From the NCBI RefSeq assembly GCF_019683635.1, contig NZ_JADGIA010000005.1, forward strand, positions 1 to 61,202: DNA of 61,202 nucleotides, read 5' to 3'. Position numbers and translations under genes: made by a program. The DNA is from Thermogemmatispora sp. GTDB taxonomy: Bacteria; Chloroflexota; Ktedonobacteria; Ktedonobacterales; Ktedonobacteraceae. Shown here in pieces: positions 27,919 to 36,094 of this stretch (position 1 is its first letter; each line of letters starts with the position of its first letter). The notes below the pieces were generated by a model that was not told where the DNA came from, searched no databases, and worked only from the letters and a program-made list of their open reading frames with translations.

Positions 27919-27947
27919 AAGCGACGGGAATAAAGCGCCCGTCGCTT
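27919..27947 (-). promoter_or_regulatory. Strong hairpin in the leader of the HAD gene
   Basis: AAGCGACGGG (27919-27928) pairs perfectly over 10 bp with 27938-27947 around a 9-base loop. A reverse-strand promoter lies upstream: TTGCAT (28014-28009), 17-base spacer, TATAAT (27991-27986). The hairpin is therefore in a ~145-base leader and is followed by T-rich sequence, which would suit an attenuator or a stabilising element. Confidence 0.45.
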
Positions 27948-28182
27948 GCACAGCACGCTGTCTGGCTTCCCTGAAAGACAGACCTATTATAGGCGCCGCT
28001 TTGGGGGAATGCAAGCACAGGGGGCCATTGCTAGGGCAAGAGTACTGGCCCGTCTGAGCGGCCCGCCACTCCCTGACTGCTTGCGCTTGCCTGGCTGGCT
28101 GGTCCTATGCCGGTCCTGCCAGTGCCAGGCTATGACAGGGTGAGACTGGCTCTCCCGGCCAGGAAGCTGGTAGAATCGAAGC

Positions 28183-29661
28183 ATGAGCACAAAGGAACAA
28201 GCAACAGATTCGCTCGCACTTGAGCGTCAAGGAGCGCTGGCGGAGGCGGAGGAAGTGGCGGCGCTGGTGGGGCCAGAGGTGGCGCAGCCGGGGATGTGGC
28301 AGCCCTGGCGCGATCACCGTGGCCTGCCGCTTCTACCCGACGAAGAACCCGTCAGCACGGTGCGCGATAGCCTCTATGATCTGATCCCTCTTGGTCCGCG
28401 CGAAATCAAGCTGATCAGCAGTGCCCCCTTCTTGCGTCTACAGAAGGTCAAGCAGTTGGGCTTTGTCTATCGCATCTGGCCGGGGGCGACGCATACACGC
28501 TATGAGCATAGCCTGGGTTGCTACCATCTGGCCGTGCGCGCCGTACGGGCGCTGCTTCAGCGCGGCAGCAACGGTGGCCTCTACGGCGTCTCCCTCAAGA
28601 GTGTGCAGACGCTCATTGTGGCGGCCCTGCTCCACGATATCGGGCACTATCCGTTTTCGCACGTCATTGAGGAGCTGGGCCATCCGATCATTGCCCATGA
28701 GCGCGTCGGACGCTCGATCATTGAGAATAGTGAGATTGCTGCGATCCTGGAAGAGGAGTACCAGCTCTCTCCCGAACGGGTGGCGGACTTTATCGATCCG
28801 CCGCCGGGCAAGCGCTTGCCCGAGGATGACGAGCTGCTACACAGTCTGCTGAGTGGGGCTTTGGATGTCGACAAGCTGGACTATCTGCCGCGAGATGCGC
28901 GCGCCTGCAATGTGCCCTATGGAGGCGTCGATGTGGCGCGGCTGCAGGGGGCGCTGCGTGTCCATCCCAATGTTCAGGGGCAGCGGCGCATCGTTGTGAC
29001 GCATAAGGGGATTAGTCCACTGCATTCGTTGCTGCACGCCCGCCAGGAGATGTTTGACAATATCTATTGGCACCATACCAATCGGGCCTTTCAGGTCATG
29101 CTGATGCGGGCTGTGCAGGAGGCGCTTCTGACGGGGGCACTGAGCGCCGAGCGGTTGACCGGGCTAGACGATGCCTCCCTGCTGACTCTGCTGGCTGAGC
29201 CACAGATGCCGCCAGCCTCACGGGCGCTAACGGAAGCTCTGGAGCTGCGCCGACCCTATAAGGATGCGCTGGAGATCAGTCGCCCGGCGGGTCAGCTCTT
29301 CCAGCGTCTGGATGCTCTCTACTGGGATGCCCAGCGCCGGCGACGCGTTGAGCAGGCTCTGGCAGCGGAATTAGCGCGGGCTTTGGAGACGGAGATCGCC
29401 GACTACGAGGTGCTGATCGATATTCCGCGCCCGGTCAATTGGGAGATGGATGTCTGGGTCTGGTTCGCCAATCCGCCGGTAGGGATGGAGGCCCTGGTGA
29501 CCTGGGTCCAGGCGACGGGCCTGCAGCCAGATGATCTGGCGCGCTACGAGCTACATCAGCGGCGCATTCGGGTGCTGGTGCCCGAGCGTCTGCGAGCGCC
29601 GCTGCGCGCTCATCGCCAGGATCTGCTGCTCCCCTTGCTGCAGCGACTGCTGGCGATGTAG
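28183..29661 (+). CDS. HD-domain phosphohydrolase (SAMHD1/dGTPase-like)
   Basis: 492 residues. Metal ligands of the HD domain are visible: His in TRYEHSLG near 107, the His-Asp pair in LLHDIGHYPFSH near 151, and Asp in ALDVDKLDYL. Family members hydrolyse dNTPs or related nucleotides. The first ~45 residues are Glu/Ala-rich and variable. There is no Shine-Dalgarno-like sequence, but TAGAAT (28171-28176) ends 6 bases before the ATG, the spacing of a -10 box for a leaderless transcript. The substrate is not known. Confidence 0.87.
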   Translation: MSTKEQATDSLALERQGALAEAEEVAALVGPEVAQPGMWQPWRDHRGLPLLPDEEPVSTVRDSLYDLIPLGPREIKLISSAPFLRLQKVKQLGFVYRIWPGATHTRYEHSLGCYHLAVRAVRALLQRGSNGGLYGVSLKSVQTLIVAALLHDIGHYPFSHVIEELGHPIIAHERVGRSIIENSEIAAILEEEYQLSPERVADFIDPPPGKRLPEDDELLHSLLSGALDVDKLDYLPRDARACNVPYGGVDVARLQGALRVHPNVQGQRRIVVTHKGISPLHSLLHARQEMFDNIYWHHTNRAFQVMLMRAVQEALLTGALSAERLTGLDDASLLTLLAEPQMPPASRALTEALELRRPYKDALEISRPAGQLFQRLDALYWDAQRRRRVEQALAAELARALETEIADYEVLIDIPRPVNWEMDVWVWFANPPVGMEALVTWVQATGLQPDDLARYELHQRRIRVLVPERLRAPLRAHRQDLLLPLLQRLLAM

Positions 29662-29678
29662 TCGAGTAAGAGCAGCCC

Positions 29679-29712
29679 GAGCAGCTAGGGCGCCTGAGCA
29701 GCTAGGGCGCCT
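29679..29712. repeat. Two tandem copies of a 17-bp unit
   Basis: GAGCAGCTAGGGCGCCT occurs twice in tandem (29679-29695 and 29696-29712) just after the HD gene. It looks like a simple duplication; no further copies are adjacent. Confidence 0.75.
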
Positions 29713-29786
29713 GACCTGCACTGAGAGCCAGAAATAGCCGCGGCCTGCCCGAGCTGGCCAGGCCAGAGCCGGGAGGGCGCGCGTCC

Positions 29787-30821
29787 TCAGCGCAGGCGAC
29801 GCTCTTTGTGCTGATACATCAGGCGTACGGCTTTTTCGTGAATGCGCTGGGCCGGACGATAATCGGGGGCCAGCTGCAAGGCGTAGCTGGCGACGCGAGC
29901 CGCCTCGCGGTAGCGGCCCAGGCGATAAAGATTATCGGCCTTGATGGTCCAGAAGCGCACATTATGCGGATCAAGCTCCAGCACGCGCTCGATGGCCTCG
30001 ATGGCTTCCTCGAAGCGTCCCAAACTGCGCAAGGCTCGCATGTGCATCTCCCAGGCCAGCAGGCTACCAGGGGTCAGGTGTGTCAGCTGGCTGGTGACCT
30101 CGAACAGCTCTTCCATCTCGCCGAGAGCGCGCAGGACCTGAGCCAGCAGCGACAACGAGAGAGGATCGTTCGGGGCGAGCTGCAGAGCGCGATGCATCAG
30201 TTCGCGCGCTTCCTGGGGGCGGCCCAGGCGCCGTAGTAGCTCGCCTTTCATCTGAAGAACAAAGAGATAGTCGGGGTCGCGGACCAGGCTCTGATTGAAG
30301 GCTTCGAGGGCCTCGGAGAGCCGATTGAGATTGAGCAGAGCCGTACCCTTGTTGGCCCAGGCGCGGGCGTCATTGGGATCAAGCTCCAGCGCGCGCTCGG
30401 CGCTGCGCAGGGCCTCGGGAAAACGCTGCTGGAGGATTTGCAGGCCGCTGCGGTTGAGCCAGGCGAGCGCCAGCTGGTGATTGAGCAACAGGGCCTGATC
30501 ATTGGCGATCGTGGCCTCGGAGAGGCGCTCCAGCTTTTGCAGAGCCCGCGCCTTGCATGCCAGGGCCAGGGCAGAATGAGGCTGCAGCTCCAGCGCCTGC
30601 TCGCTGACGGCCAGCATCTGCTCATAGGCTCCGCTGCCGTCGAGGGCGAGGGCCAGCCCGATTAAGGCCTCCTCATCTTCTGGATTGAGTGCCAGCAGCT
30701 GCTGATAGCTGGCAGCGGCGGCCTGCCAGTTACGGTGCTGGAGCTGTTCTCTGGCCTCATAACAGAGGTCCTCGACGGTTGAATGCCTTTGTCCCCCTTG
30801 GGGTGTTTGCTTCTCTGCCAT
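29787..30821 (-). CDS. Tetratricopeptide repeat protein
   Basis: 344 residues built almost entirely from about eight TPR units of 34 residues, recognisable by repeated A-x-x-x-x-x-x-A-L-x-L-x-P (for example ALELDPNDARAWANKG and RVLELDPHNVRFWTIK). No signal peptide or membrane segment, so a cytosolic scaffold is likely. The ribosome site is poor (AAGGA directly before the ATG). A reverse-strand promoter TTGCCC (30925-30920), 18-base spacer, GATAAT (30901-30896) lies upstream. Confidence 0.9.
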   Translation of the reverse strand: MAEKQTPQGGQRHSTVEDLCYEAREQLQHRNWQAAAASYQQLLALNPEDEEALIGLALALDGSGAYEQMLAVSEQALELQPHSALALACKARALQKLERLSEATIANDQALLLNHQLALAWLNRSGLQILQQRFPEALRSAERALELDPNDARAWANKGTALLNLNRLSEALEAFNQSLVRDPDYLFVLQMKGELLRRLGRPQEARELMHRALQLAPNDPLSLSLLAQVLRALGEMEELFEVTSQLTHLTPGSLLAWEMHMRALRSLGRFEEAIEAIERVLELDPHNVRFWTIKADNLYRLGRYREAARVASYALQLAPDYRPAQRIHEKAVRLMYQHKERRLR

Positions 30822-30895
30822 TCCTTTTCTGCCTTGAAGGCTGCCACCTCTCTGTCCTGCAAGCAGAGTGCGCAGCCTCGCTATCTGTAGGTGCC

Positions 30896-30925
30896 ATTAT
30901 CTCATGAGAAGGAGCGTCCGGGCAA
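30896..30925 (-). promoter_or_regulatory. Predicted promoter of the TPR gene
   Basis: TTGCCC (30925-30920), 18 bases, GATAAT (30901-30896) on the reverse strand. The rest of the 440-base gap to the HtrA gene holds TATAGT at 31016-31021, which is a possible -10 for the protease, but no convincing -35. Confidence 0.4.
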
Positions 30926-31259
30926 GAGGGATCTCCGGCATTGCTTGCGCTCTCATCCTGCTGCTGGCTTACAAATCCTTTACACATCTCTGAGGAATCT
31001 CTGACGATCTCCCGCTATAGTACAGGGCAGAAACACAAAGGCGCGAACCCGGTTGTGATCGACATCATCCTCTATGAGCGTACATAGCAGAGGCAGCGTG
31101 GCCGGGGACCGCCTGATAGACGGCCTGGTGCGCACGAAGCGACGAGCGAGCAAGCTTCGTGCCCTGCTTTGCCTGCCCACTGTCTCGCCAGGAACCTTCT
31201 CTTTAGTAGTATTATAGAAAGCAGTGTCGGGAGAGAGTATCGACGGAGGTTGCAGGCTC

Positions 31260-32558
31260 ATGTATAATCCGCACGCAGAAGACGAAGCAGGGATGACCGA
31301 TCCCTACAATCAGCAAGTAGTGGCTGCTCAATATCGCCCGAGTGAAGGTGCAGCGGGAACGGGTGGGCCGGGTGATCCGGCGATGTCTGCGGGCAGCCCG
31401 TATTATGGAGGAGGCGGACCGCTTATGCCACCGGCGTCGCCGCCTCGACGCGGCTCCTCGTTCCGCGCTGTGCTGATCACCCTGGTCCTGGCCGTGGTCC
31501 TCGGTGGACTGCTCTTCGCCGCCGGCTGGCAGTTTGGCAATGCCAACGGTGTCGCCTCGGCGACGTTGCAGACGGGCAGTAGCAGCAGCACTACCACCAC
31601 CAAGGTGGTGACGACCGACGAGCAGGCGCGAGAGGCCGCCATTGCCAAGGTCCAGCCTGCTGTGGTGCAGATCAATGTCTCGACGGCCTCGGGCGCCTCG
31701 GGCATCGGCTCCGGCGTCATCATTGACAAGCGCGGCTACATCGTGACCAACTACCATGTGGTGGAAAGCGCCCAGCAGATTGAGGTCGTGATGGCCGATG
31801 GCACCCACCTGACAGCCCAGGTGGCCGGCACTGATCCCGCCGACGATCTGGCGGTAGTCAAGATCAATCCGCCAAGCAACATCACCGTTGCCACCCTGGG
31901 CGACTCTTCGAAGTTGCAGGTGGGGCAGGAAGTGCTTGCCATCGGGAACCCTCTCGGCGAGACGCAGACGGTGACCCACGGCATCATCAGCGCGCTGGGT
32001 CGCACGGTCTCTGAGGAGGGCCAGGGAACGGCGGTGATCGCCAACGCTATTCAGACCGATGCCCCGATCAACCCGGGCAATAGCGGCGGAGCGCTGGTCG
32101 ATCTCTCGGGCAATGTCATTGGTATCCCAACGGTGGCGGCTATTGATCCCGAGTTCAATACGCCAGCCAACGGCGTTGGTTTTGCCATTCCCTCGAATCG
32201 GGTGCGCTTCATTGTGCAGCAGATTATTGCAACGGGGCAGGTGACACATACAGGGCGGGCGGCCCTGGGCGTGCGGGTGGCCTCAGTCACACCCCAGTTG
32301 GCCGCTCAGGATAATCTGGCCGTTGACTATGGCTCCTTGATCGTCTCAGTCACGGCCAATGGGCCAGCGGCCCGCGCGGGCCTGCGGGCGGGCGATATCA
32401 TCGTGGCTATCGATGGCCAGAAAGTCACCGATAACCAGTCGCTCAGCGATATCCTGGTGAATAAGAGTCCTGGCCAGACCGCCAAGGTAACGGTCTACCG
32501 TGGCAACCAGCAGCTAACAGTCACCGTGACCCTGGGCGAGCTGCAGGCCGGCAGCTAG
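31260..32558 (+). CDS. S1C serine protease, HtrA/DegP-like with PDZ domain
   Basis: 432 residues: a flexible N-terminus rich in Gly, Pro and Tyr, one membrane anchor (about 65-88), a trypsin-like domain and one PDZ domain (about 335-425). The catalytic triad is His166 (TNYHVV), Asp196 (PADDLAVVK) and Ser275 (PGNSGGAL). It should sit outside the membrane and degrade misfolded envelope proteins. The ATG has ACGGAGG (31243-31249) upstream; a start at 31224 lacks one. A strong hairpin follows the gene. Confidence 0.93.
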   Translation: MYNPHAEDEAGMTDPYNQQVVAAQYRPSEGAAGTGGPGDPAMSAGSPYYGGGGPLMPPASPPRRGSSFRAVLITLVLAVVLGGLLFAAGWQFGNANGVASATLQTGSSSSTTTTKVVTTDEQAREAAIAKVQPAVVQINVSTASGASGIGSGVIIDKRGYIVTNYHVVESAQQIEVVMADGTHLTAQVAGTDPADDLAVVKINPPSNITVATLGDSSKLQVGQEVLAIGNPLGETQTVTHGIISALGRTVSEEGQGTAVIANAIQTDAPINPGNSGGALVDLSGNVIGIPTVAAIDPEFNTPANGVGFAIPSNRVRFIVQQIIATGQVTHTGRAALGVRVASVTPQLAAQDNLAVDYGSLIVSVTANGPAARAGLRAGDIIVAIDGQKVTDNQSLSDILVNKSPGQTAKVTVYRGNQQLTVTVTLGELQAGS

Positions 32559-32659
32559 GCTGAGCTGAGCTGAGCCTGGCTGGTGCCGCACCTGGTTCCC
32601 TGGCCAGGCTGAGGTGATGCGCCGGCTCGGCAGACCATCCTGTGGAGTGCAGACAGTGG

Positions 32660-32720
32660 GGAGGGAGCAGGCGAGAGGTTGAGTGCATCTCTCTTGCTCG
32701 CTCCCTCCTTGTGTTTTGTT
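32660..32720 (+). terminator. Hairpin with T-rich tail after the HtrA gene
   Basis: GGAGGGAGC (32660-32668) pairs with GCTCCCTCC (32700-32708), with a second short GAGAG/CTCTC helix inside, and is followed by TTGTGTTTTGTT. This is the form of a rho-independent terminator. Confidence 0.65.
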
Positions 32721-32810
32721 GGCTCATCAGGAGCAGACAGACAGACGAATAGATGCCCGAAACGAGCCGAACCGGGTCCAGGTCGGTGACGAGTTAGCCG
32801 GAACGCTGTG

Positions 32811-33593
32811 TTAAGATGAGACTGGCTGCTGACTGGAGGCCGGGACTTCAGGCGCGGTAGTGCTGGCCGGCGCTGGCTGTCGAGGTCGGCGCCCGGTGAG
32901 CAGAACGCCGCAGAAGAAGACGATCCAGCCCAGGGCCATAAAGAGCCAGAAAGTGCTTTCCAGTCCCATGAAGCGCGCGAAGCTGCCAGCGGCGGCGTTG
33001 AGCAGCTCCCCGACCAGAATCAGGATGTTGCCCCAAAAGATGTTACTGGTCTGCAGGCCACGGATCGAAGGCTGGCGCCGTAGCAGCTTCCAGAGCGAGT
33101 AGAGTAGCACGCCGACGACAGCCACTACGCCAGCGGTGTTCAGGATGATAATGGTAGCGACACCCGCGCCGAGCTGGAGAACGCCACGCCCCGAGCTGCC
33201 GATGACATGGCTGAGGGCTTGCTGATCAACGCCCGCCGTGGCCAGTGAGATGATGGCCAGCAGGCTAACAAGGGCGAGCGCAATCAGACAGGCCAGGGTC
33301 ACGCGCCGGCTGCTGACGAGCGCGATGCTGCCCAGGCCGAGCCAGGCTGAGGTCAGGGCAGCACCGAAAATATAGTAGATGCGGAAGAGGATGATCCCCA
33401 GGGCGCTTGTCGGCTGCGCAGGAATCATCAGGACGTAGGCCAGCGTGGCCACAAAGGCCATCGCCAGTGCCAGGGACCAGTAGAGCTGATGGGGCCGATG
33501 ACGTTGCAGATATTGGGCAAGGACGACGCCAGCAAAGGCGGCGGTGACAATGACGTTAACGATGGCAAAGCTCACTAGAAGAACTGTCTCCAT
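32811..33593 (-). CDS. Seven-helix membrane protein, unknown function
   Basis: 260 residues with about seven hydrophobic helices and a Pro/Ser-rich cytoplasmic-looking tail. GGGAGG lies 6 bases upstream of the ATG; an in-frame extension to 33905 encodes Pro/Arg-rich sequence without likeness to a membrane protein and is rejected. No conserved motif is recognised. It may be related to the large group of uncharacterised membrane sensors with seven helices, but this is a guess from topology. Confidence 0.62.
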   Translation of the reverse strand: METVLLVSFAIVNVIVTAAFAGVVLAQYLQRHRPHQLYWSLALAMAFVATLAYVLMIPAQPTSALGIILFRIYYIFGAALTSAWLGLGSIALVSSRRVTLACLIALALVSLLAIISLATAGVDQQALSHVIGSSGRGVLQLGAGVATIIILNTAGVVAVVGVLLYSLWKLLRRQPSIRGLQTSNIFWGNILILVGELLNAAAGSFARFMGLESTFWLFMALGWIVFFCGVLLTGRRPRQPAPASTTAPEVPASSQQPVSS

Positions 33594-33796
33594 AGATGGC
33601 CTCCCGCAGGCAGTGCCCCATTGAGAGCGGTGAACCCTGCAAAATCTTGATTGGATCGTGTAGATTATACAAAAACCTATGCAAACTTGCACTGCCTGCC
33701 GCCCTCTCTCCTCGCTGGCTGGTCTCCCCGTCGACCGCCTGTGAGCTGGCTGTGATGCTGACGCGCGCTCCTCATGCCCTGCCTGGCCTGCCTTCC

Positions 33797-34519
33797 TCAG
33801 AGGGCAATGATGGCCTGGCGGAGATAGCCGCGGGCGCAGGCCAGCCGGCGAAACGTGCGCCGCTCTTCCGGAGGGGCAAGGAGTCTGAGGCGGATGGCGT
33901 TCCACTCCCAGCGTAGGGCCTCGTAGAGCTGGAAGCTGGCGACTTCGCGCTCGAAGGCGCGGAAGAGTTCTCGGGCCTGGGCGAGGTAGGTCGTGAGGAT
34001 GAGAGCCTCCAGGCTCTTGACAATGAAGCCGCCCCGAGCCCAGTGCCAGCTCCCATCGAGGAGGATCAGCTCGGGGCGCTGCCAGACCTCCAGCGTCAAC
34101 TGGCTGAGCCGACTGGAGGCGCTAGGAGTGGTGAAGAGGGCGAGCTGGAGGCGGAGCTGCTGCAGATCCCCATCGCGCAGCAGGCGCCCGCGCAGATGGC
34201 GCGCCAGCTCTTGGGCCTCCTCCAGGGCGCCACGGTCCTGGCGCAACAGGGCGCGTTCGCCCCAGAGCACCGCCAGATAGGCACAGGCAATTTCTTCGTA
34301 GGGGAAACCTCGGGCCAGCTCCCGTGCGGCATGCGCCAGGCGCAACGCTTCGTTGAGACGACCAGCCCTCTGGGCCAGGGTCGCTGCCCGGATCAGGAGA
34401 CGGGCCGAGCTTTCGACATCGCTGCTGGCCAGGATCAGCGTGGGGTCCTCGCTGGTCCCAGGAGCCGTAAGGGCTGAGGCCAGGAAGGGCGAAGCCACGA
34501 GCATGGTTCTTCTGAGCAT
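33797..34519 (-). CDS. Helical hypothetical protein
   Basis: 240 residues, mostly helical with spaced Ala/Leu pairs (LAQRAGRLNEALRLAHAARELARG) that look like degenerate tetratricopeptide repeats in the N-terminal half. The start is supported by AAAGGA about 10 bases upstream; earlier in-frame starts run into an 84-aa gene's intergenic space. The Arg-rich C-terminus ends LRQAIIAL. No family was identified. Confidence 0.55.
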   Translation of the reverse strand: MLRRTMLVASPFLASALTAPGTSEDPTLILASSDVESSARLLIRAATLAQRAGRLNEALRLAHAARELARGFPYEEIACAYLAVLWGERALLRQDRGALEEAQELARHLRGRLLRDGDLQQLRLQLALFTTPSASSRLSQLTLEVWQRPELILLDGSWHWARGGFIVKSLEALILTTYLAQARELFRAFEREVASFQLYEALRWEWNAIRLRLLAPPEERRTFRRLACARGYLRQAIIAL

Positions 34520-34654
34520 AAAGGCGTTCCTTTCTTTCGAGAAAACCTGCATCAAGGCATGACAACAATGATCGATCAGTAAGAGATGCTCCAATGGCCT
34601 GGCCCCGCTCGGGCGCCCTCCCGCGACCTTCGCCATCAGAGGCTCTCTGCTCTG

Positions 34655-34909
34655 CTAGAGAATCTCCAAACGTGCTTGCTCCGTCCCCAGAGGCGTCGTG
34701 GCCAGCGGATGACGCATGACCCCATAAAGGCGGCGCTCCTGCCACATGGCTTCATGACGGACAACAAAAGGCAGGCCGTTCTCATAGCAGCAAACCAGAT
34801 AGTAGTTCCCCGGTTGATATGGCTCCTCTTCGATGCTGTGGACGCGAACATTGGCCGCCTGGTCCTGCCGGATGCGCTCCGCTAGCTCCTCTGCCTCGCT
34901 CCTGGTCAT
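34655..34909 (-). CDS. Small hypothetical protein divergent from an XRE regulator
   Basis: 84 residues: an acidic helical N-terminus (SEAEELAERIRQDQAA) and a compact beta-looking core (YYLVCCYENGLPFVVRHE). AAGGAGG is 7 bases upstream of the ATG, which strongly supports this start. It is divergent from a 73-aa XRE regulator with only 132 bases between them, and both flank a pair of similar operator-like sites. The function is unknown. Confidence 0.62.
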   Translation of the reverse strand: MTRSEAEELAERIRQDQAANVRVHSIEEEPYQPGNYYLVCCYENGLPFVVRHEAMWQERRLYGVMRHPLATTPLGTEQARLEIL

Positions 34910-34940
34910 GGTCCGTCCTCCTTCTTCCATATGTGGAATA

Positions 34941-35011
34941 TCACTTATGACCTTTCTAATCAACAATATCACAAGTGACATAGATTTTTCAAGAGACCTC
35001 CCCTGTATAAT
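34941..35011. promoter_or_regulatory. Paired operator-like sites and promoter of the XRE divergon
   Basis: TCACTTATGA (34941-34950) and TCACAAGTGA (34969-34978, near-perfect palindrome) share the TCAC-N2-GTGA/ATGA pattern, with centres 28 bases apart. A perfect TATAAT for the XRE gene lies at 35006-35011. This is a natural place for autoregulation of both divergent genes. Confidence 0.5.
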
Positions 35012-35041
35012 CAAGGCAGATTAGCGCAAGAGAAAGGCCCT

Positions 35042-35263
35042 ATGGTTCGTCTGAAAGTCAAAGAAATCCTGGCGCAGCGTGGCATCAGCATGAGCAAGCT
35101 CTCGCGGATGTCGGACATCTCCTTTAGCACCATTAACCGTATTTGCAATGACCCGAGCTATAGCCCAACGGTACACACACTAGAGCAACTGGCAAAAGCG
35201 CTGGGACTACATGTCGCGGATCTGCTAGAAGAAGTGCCGGACCCTCCCGAAGGAGAGACTTGA
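35042..35263 (+). CDS. XRE-family helix-turn-helix regulator
   Basis: 73 residues comprising a complete Cro/C1-type domain: MSKLSRMSDISFSTINRICND carries helices 2 and 3, followed by TVHTLEQLAKALGLHVADLLEE. There is no additional sensor domain. The single-domain form and the divergent small gene suggest a local switch. A consensus TATAAT lies 31 bases before the ATG. Confidence 0.88.
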   Translation: MVRLKVKEILAQRGISMSKLSRMSDISFSTINRICNDPSYSPTVHTLEQLAKALGLHVADLLEEVPDPPEGET

Positions 35264-35304
35264 GTGGGCAGGCAGGGAGAAAAGCGTGGTACCAGGACCA
35301 GAGC

Positions 35305-35334
35305 TTGCACGAGGGGAGCGACCCGGCCTATAGT
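35305..35334 (+). promoter_or_regulatory. Predicted promoter of the TlpA-like gene
   Basis: TTGCAC (35305-35310), 18-base spacer, TATAGT (35329-35334), about 70 bases before the ATG at 35405. Confidence 0.35.
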
Positions 35335-35404
35335 ATGGAAGAGGACGAAGCGAAGAGGCAGACCCTCCTGAGCGAAGCGTAGCACACCCCTCAAGGTTGA
35401 AGGC

Positions 35405-36079
35405 ATGGCACAGAAACGAGGAGTCATCAGCAAAGAGCAGACAGAGAGACAACTCGCGCGAGAGCAGCGGCGCGAATTTGAAGCCGAGCTAGCCGCCCAC
35501 TACGAGCAGCAGGTGGGGAGGCCGCGCGATCGGCGGCGCCTGATTTTTATGGGGGTTCTGATCCTTGTGGCCCTGCTGGCCGGAGGCTACATTGTGCTGA
35601 CCCTCCTGCCTGCTCCGGCCCAGACGCCGAGCGCGGGCATTGCCGTTGGGCAGCCGGCGCCGGACTTCACCCTGCCTGTCTATGGTGGGAGCGGTGGCCC
35701 GACCATCAGCCTCAAAGCTCTGCGTGGCCATCCGGTCGTCATCAACTTCTGGTCGGAATCCTGCGACCCCTGTCGGCGCGAAGTACCGCTACTCCAGCGC
35801 ACCTATGAACAATATGGAGCGCACGGCGCCTTTGTCCTGTTGGGCATCAACCAGGCCGATCCCAAAGAAGACATCGCCAGCTTTGGGCGAGCCTTCAAGG
35901 TCACCTATCCCTTGCTCTTCGACGCCGGCGGCAACGTTAACGCCGCCTACCATATCACAGCCATCCCCACTACCTACTTTATCGATCGCCAGGGCATCGT
36001 CCGCGCCGTAGCCATTACCGAACTCAGCGAGCAGAGCCTGCGTCAGGGCCTGGCCGACATCGGGGTTCAGCTTCCCTGA
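35405..36079 (+). CDS. TlpA/ResA-like membrane-anchored thioredoxin
   Basis: 224 residues: a charged cytoplasmic N-terminus (~45 residues), one membrane helix (about 46-68) and an extracytoplasmic thioredoxin domain with the redox motif Cys120-Asp-Pro-Cys123 and the cis-Pro segment AIPTTYFID. Proteins of this type reduce disulfides, for example during cytochrome c maturation; no cytochrome gene is adjacent. It is convergent with the anti-sigma factor gene, 15 bases away. Confidence 0.88.
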   Translation: MAQKRGVISKEQTERQLAREQRREFEAELAAHYEQQVGRPRDRRRLIFMGVLILVALLAGGYIVLTLLPAPAQTPSAGIAVGQPAPDFTLPVYGGSGGPTISLKALRGHPVVINFWSESCDPCRREVPLLQRTYEQYGAHGAFVLLGINQADPKEDIASFGRAFKVTYPLLFDAGGNVNAAYHITAIPTTYFIDRQGIVRAVAITELSEQSLRQGLADIGVQLP

Positions 36080-36094
36080 AGACCGGGTCTCTCT

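Noticed and set aside
31212..32249. 345-aa His/Arg-rich frame opposite the HtrA protease
   Set aside because: Composition and position show it is a shadow of the protease gene.
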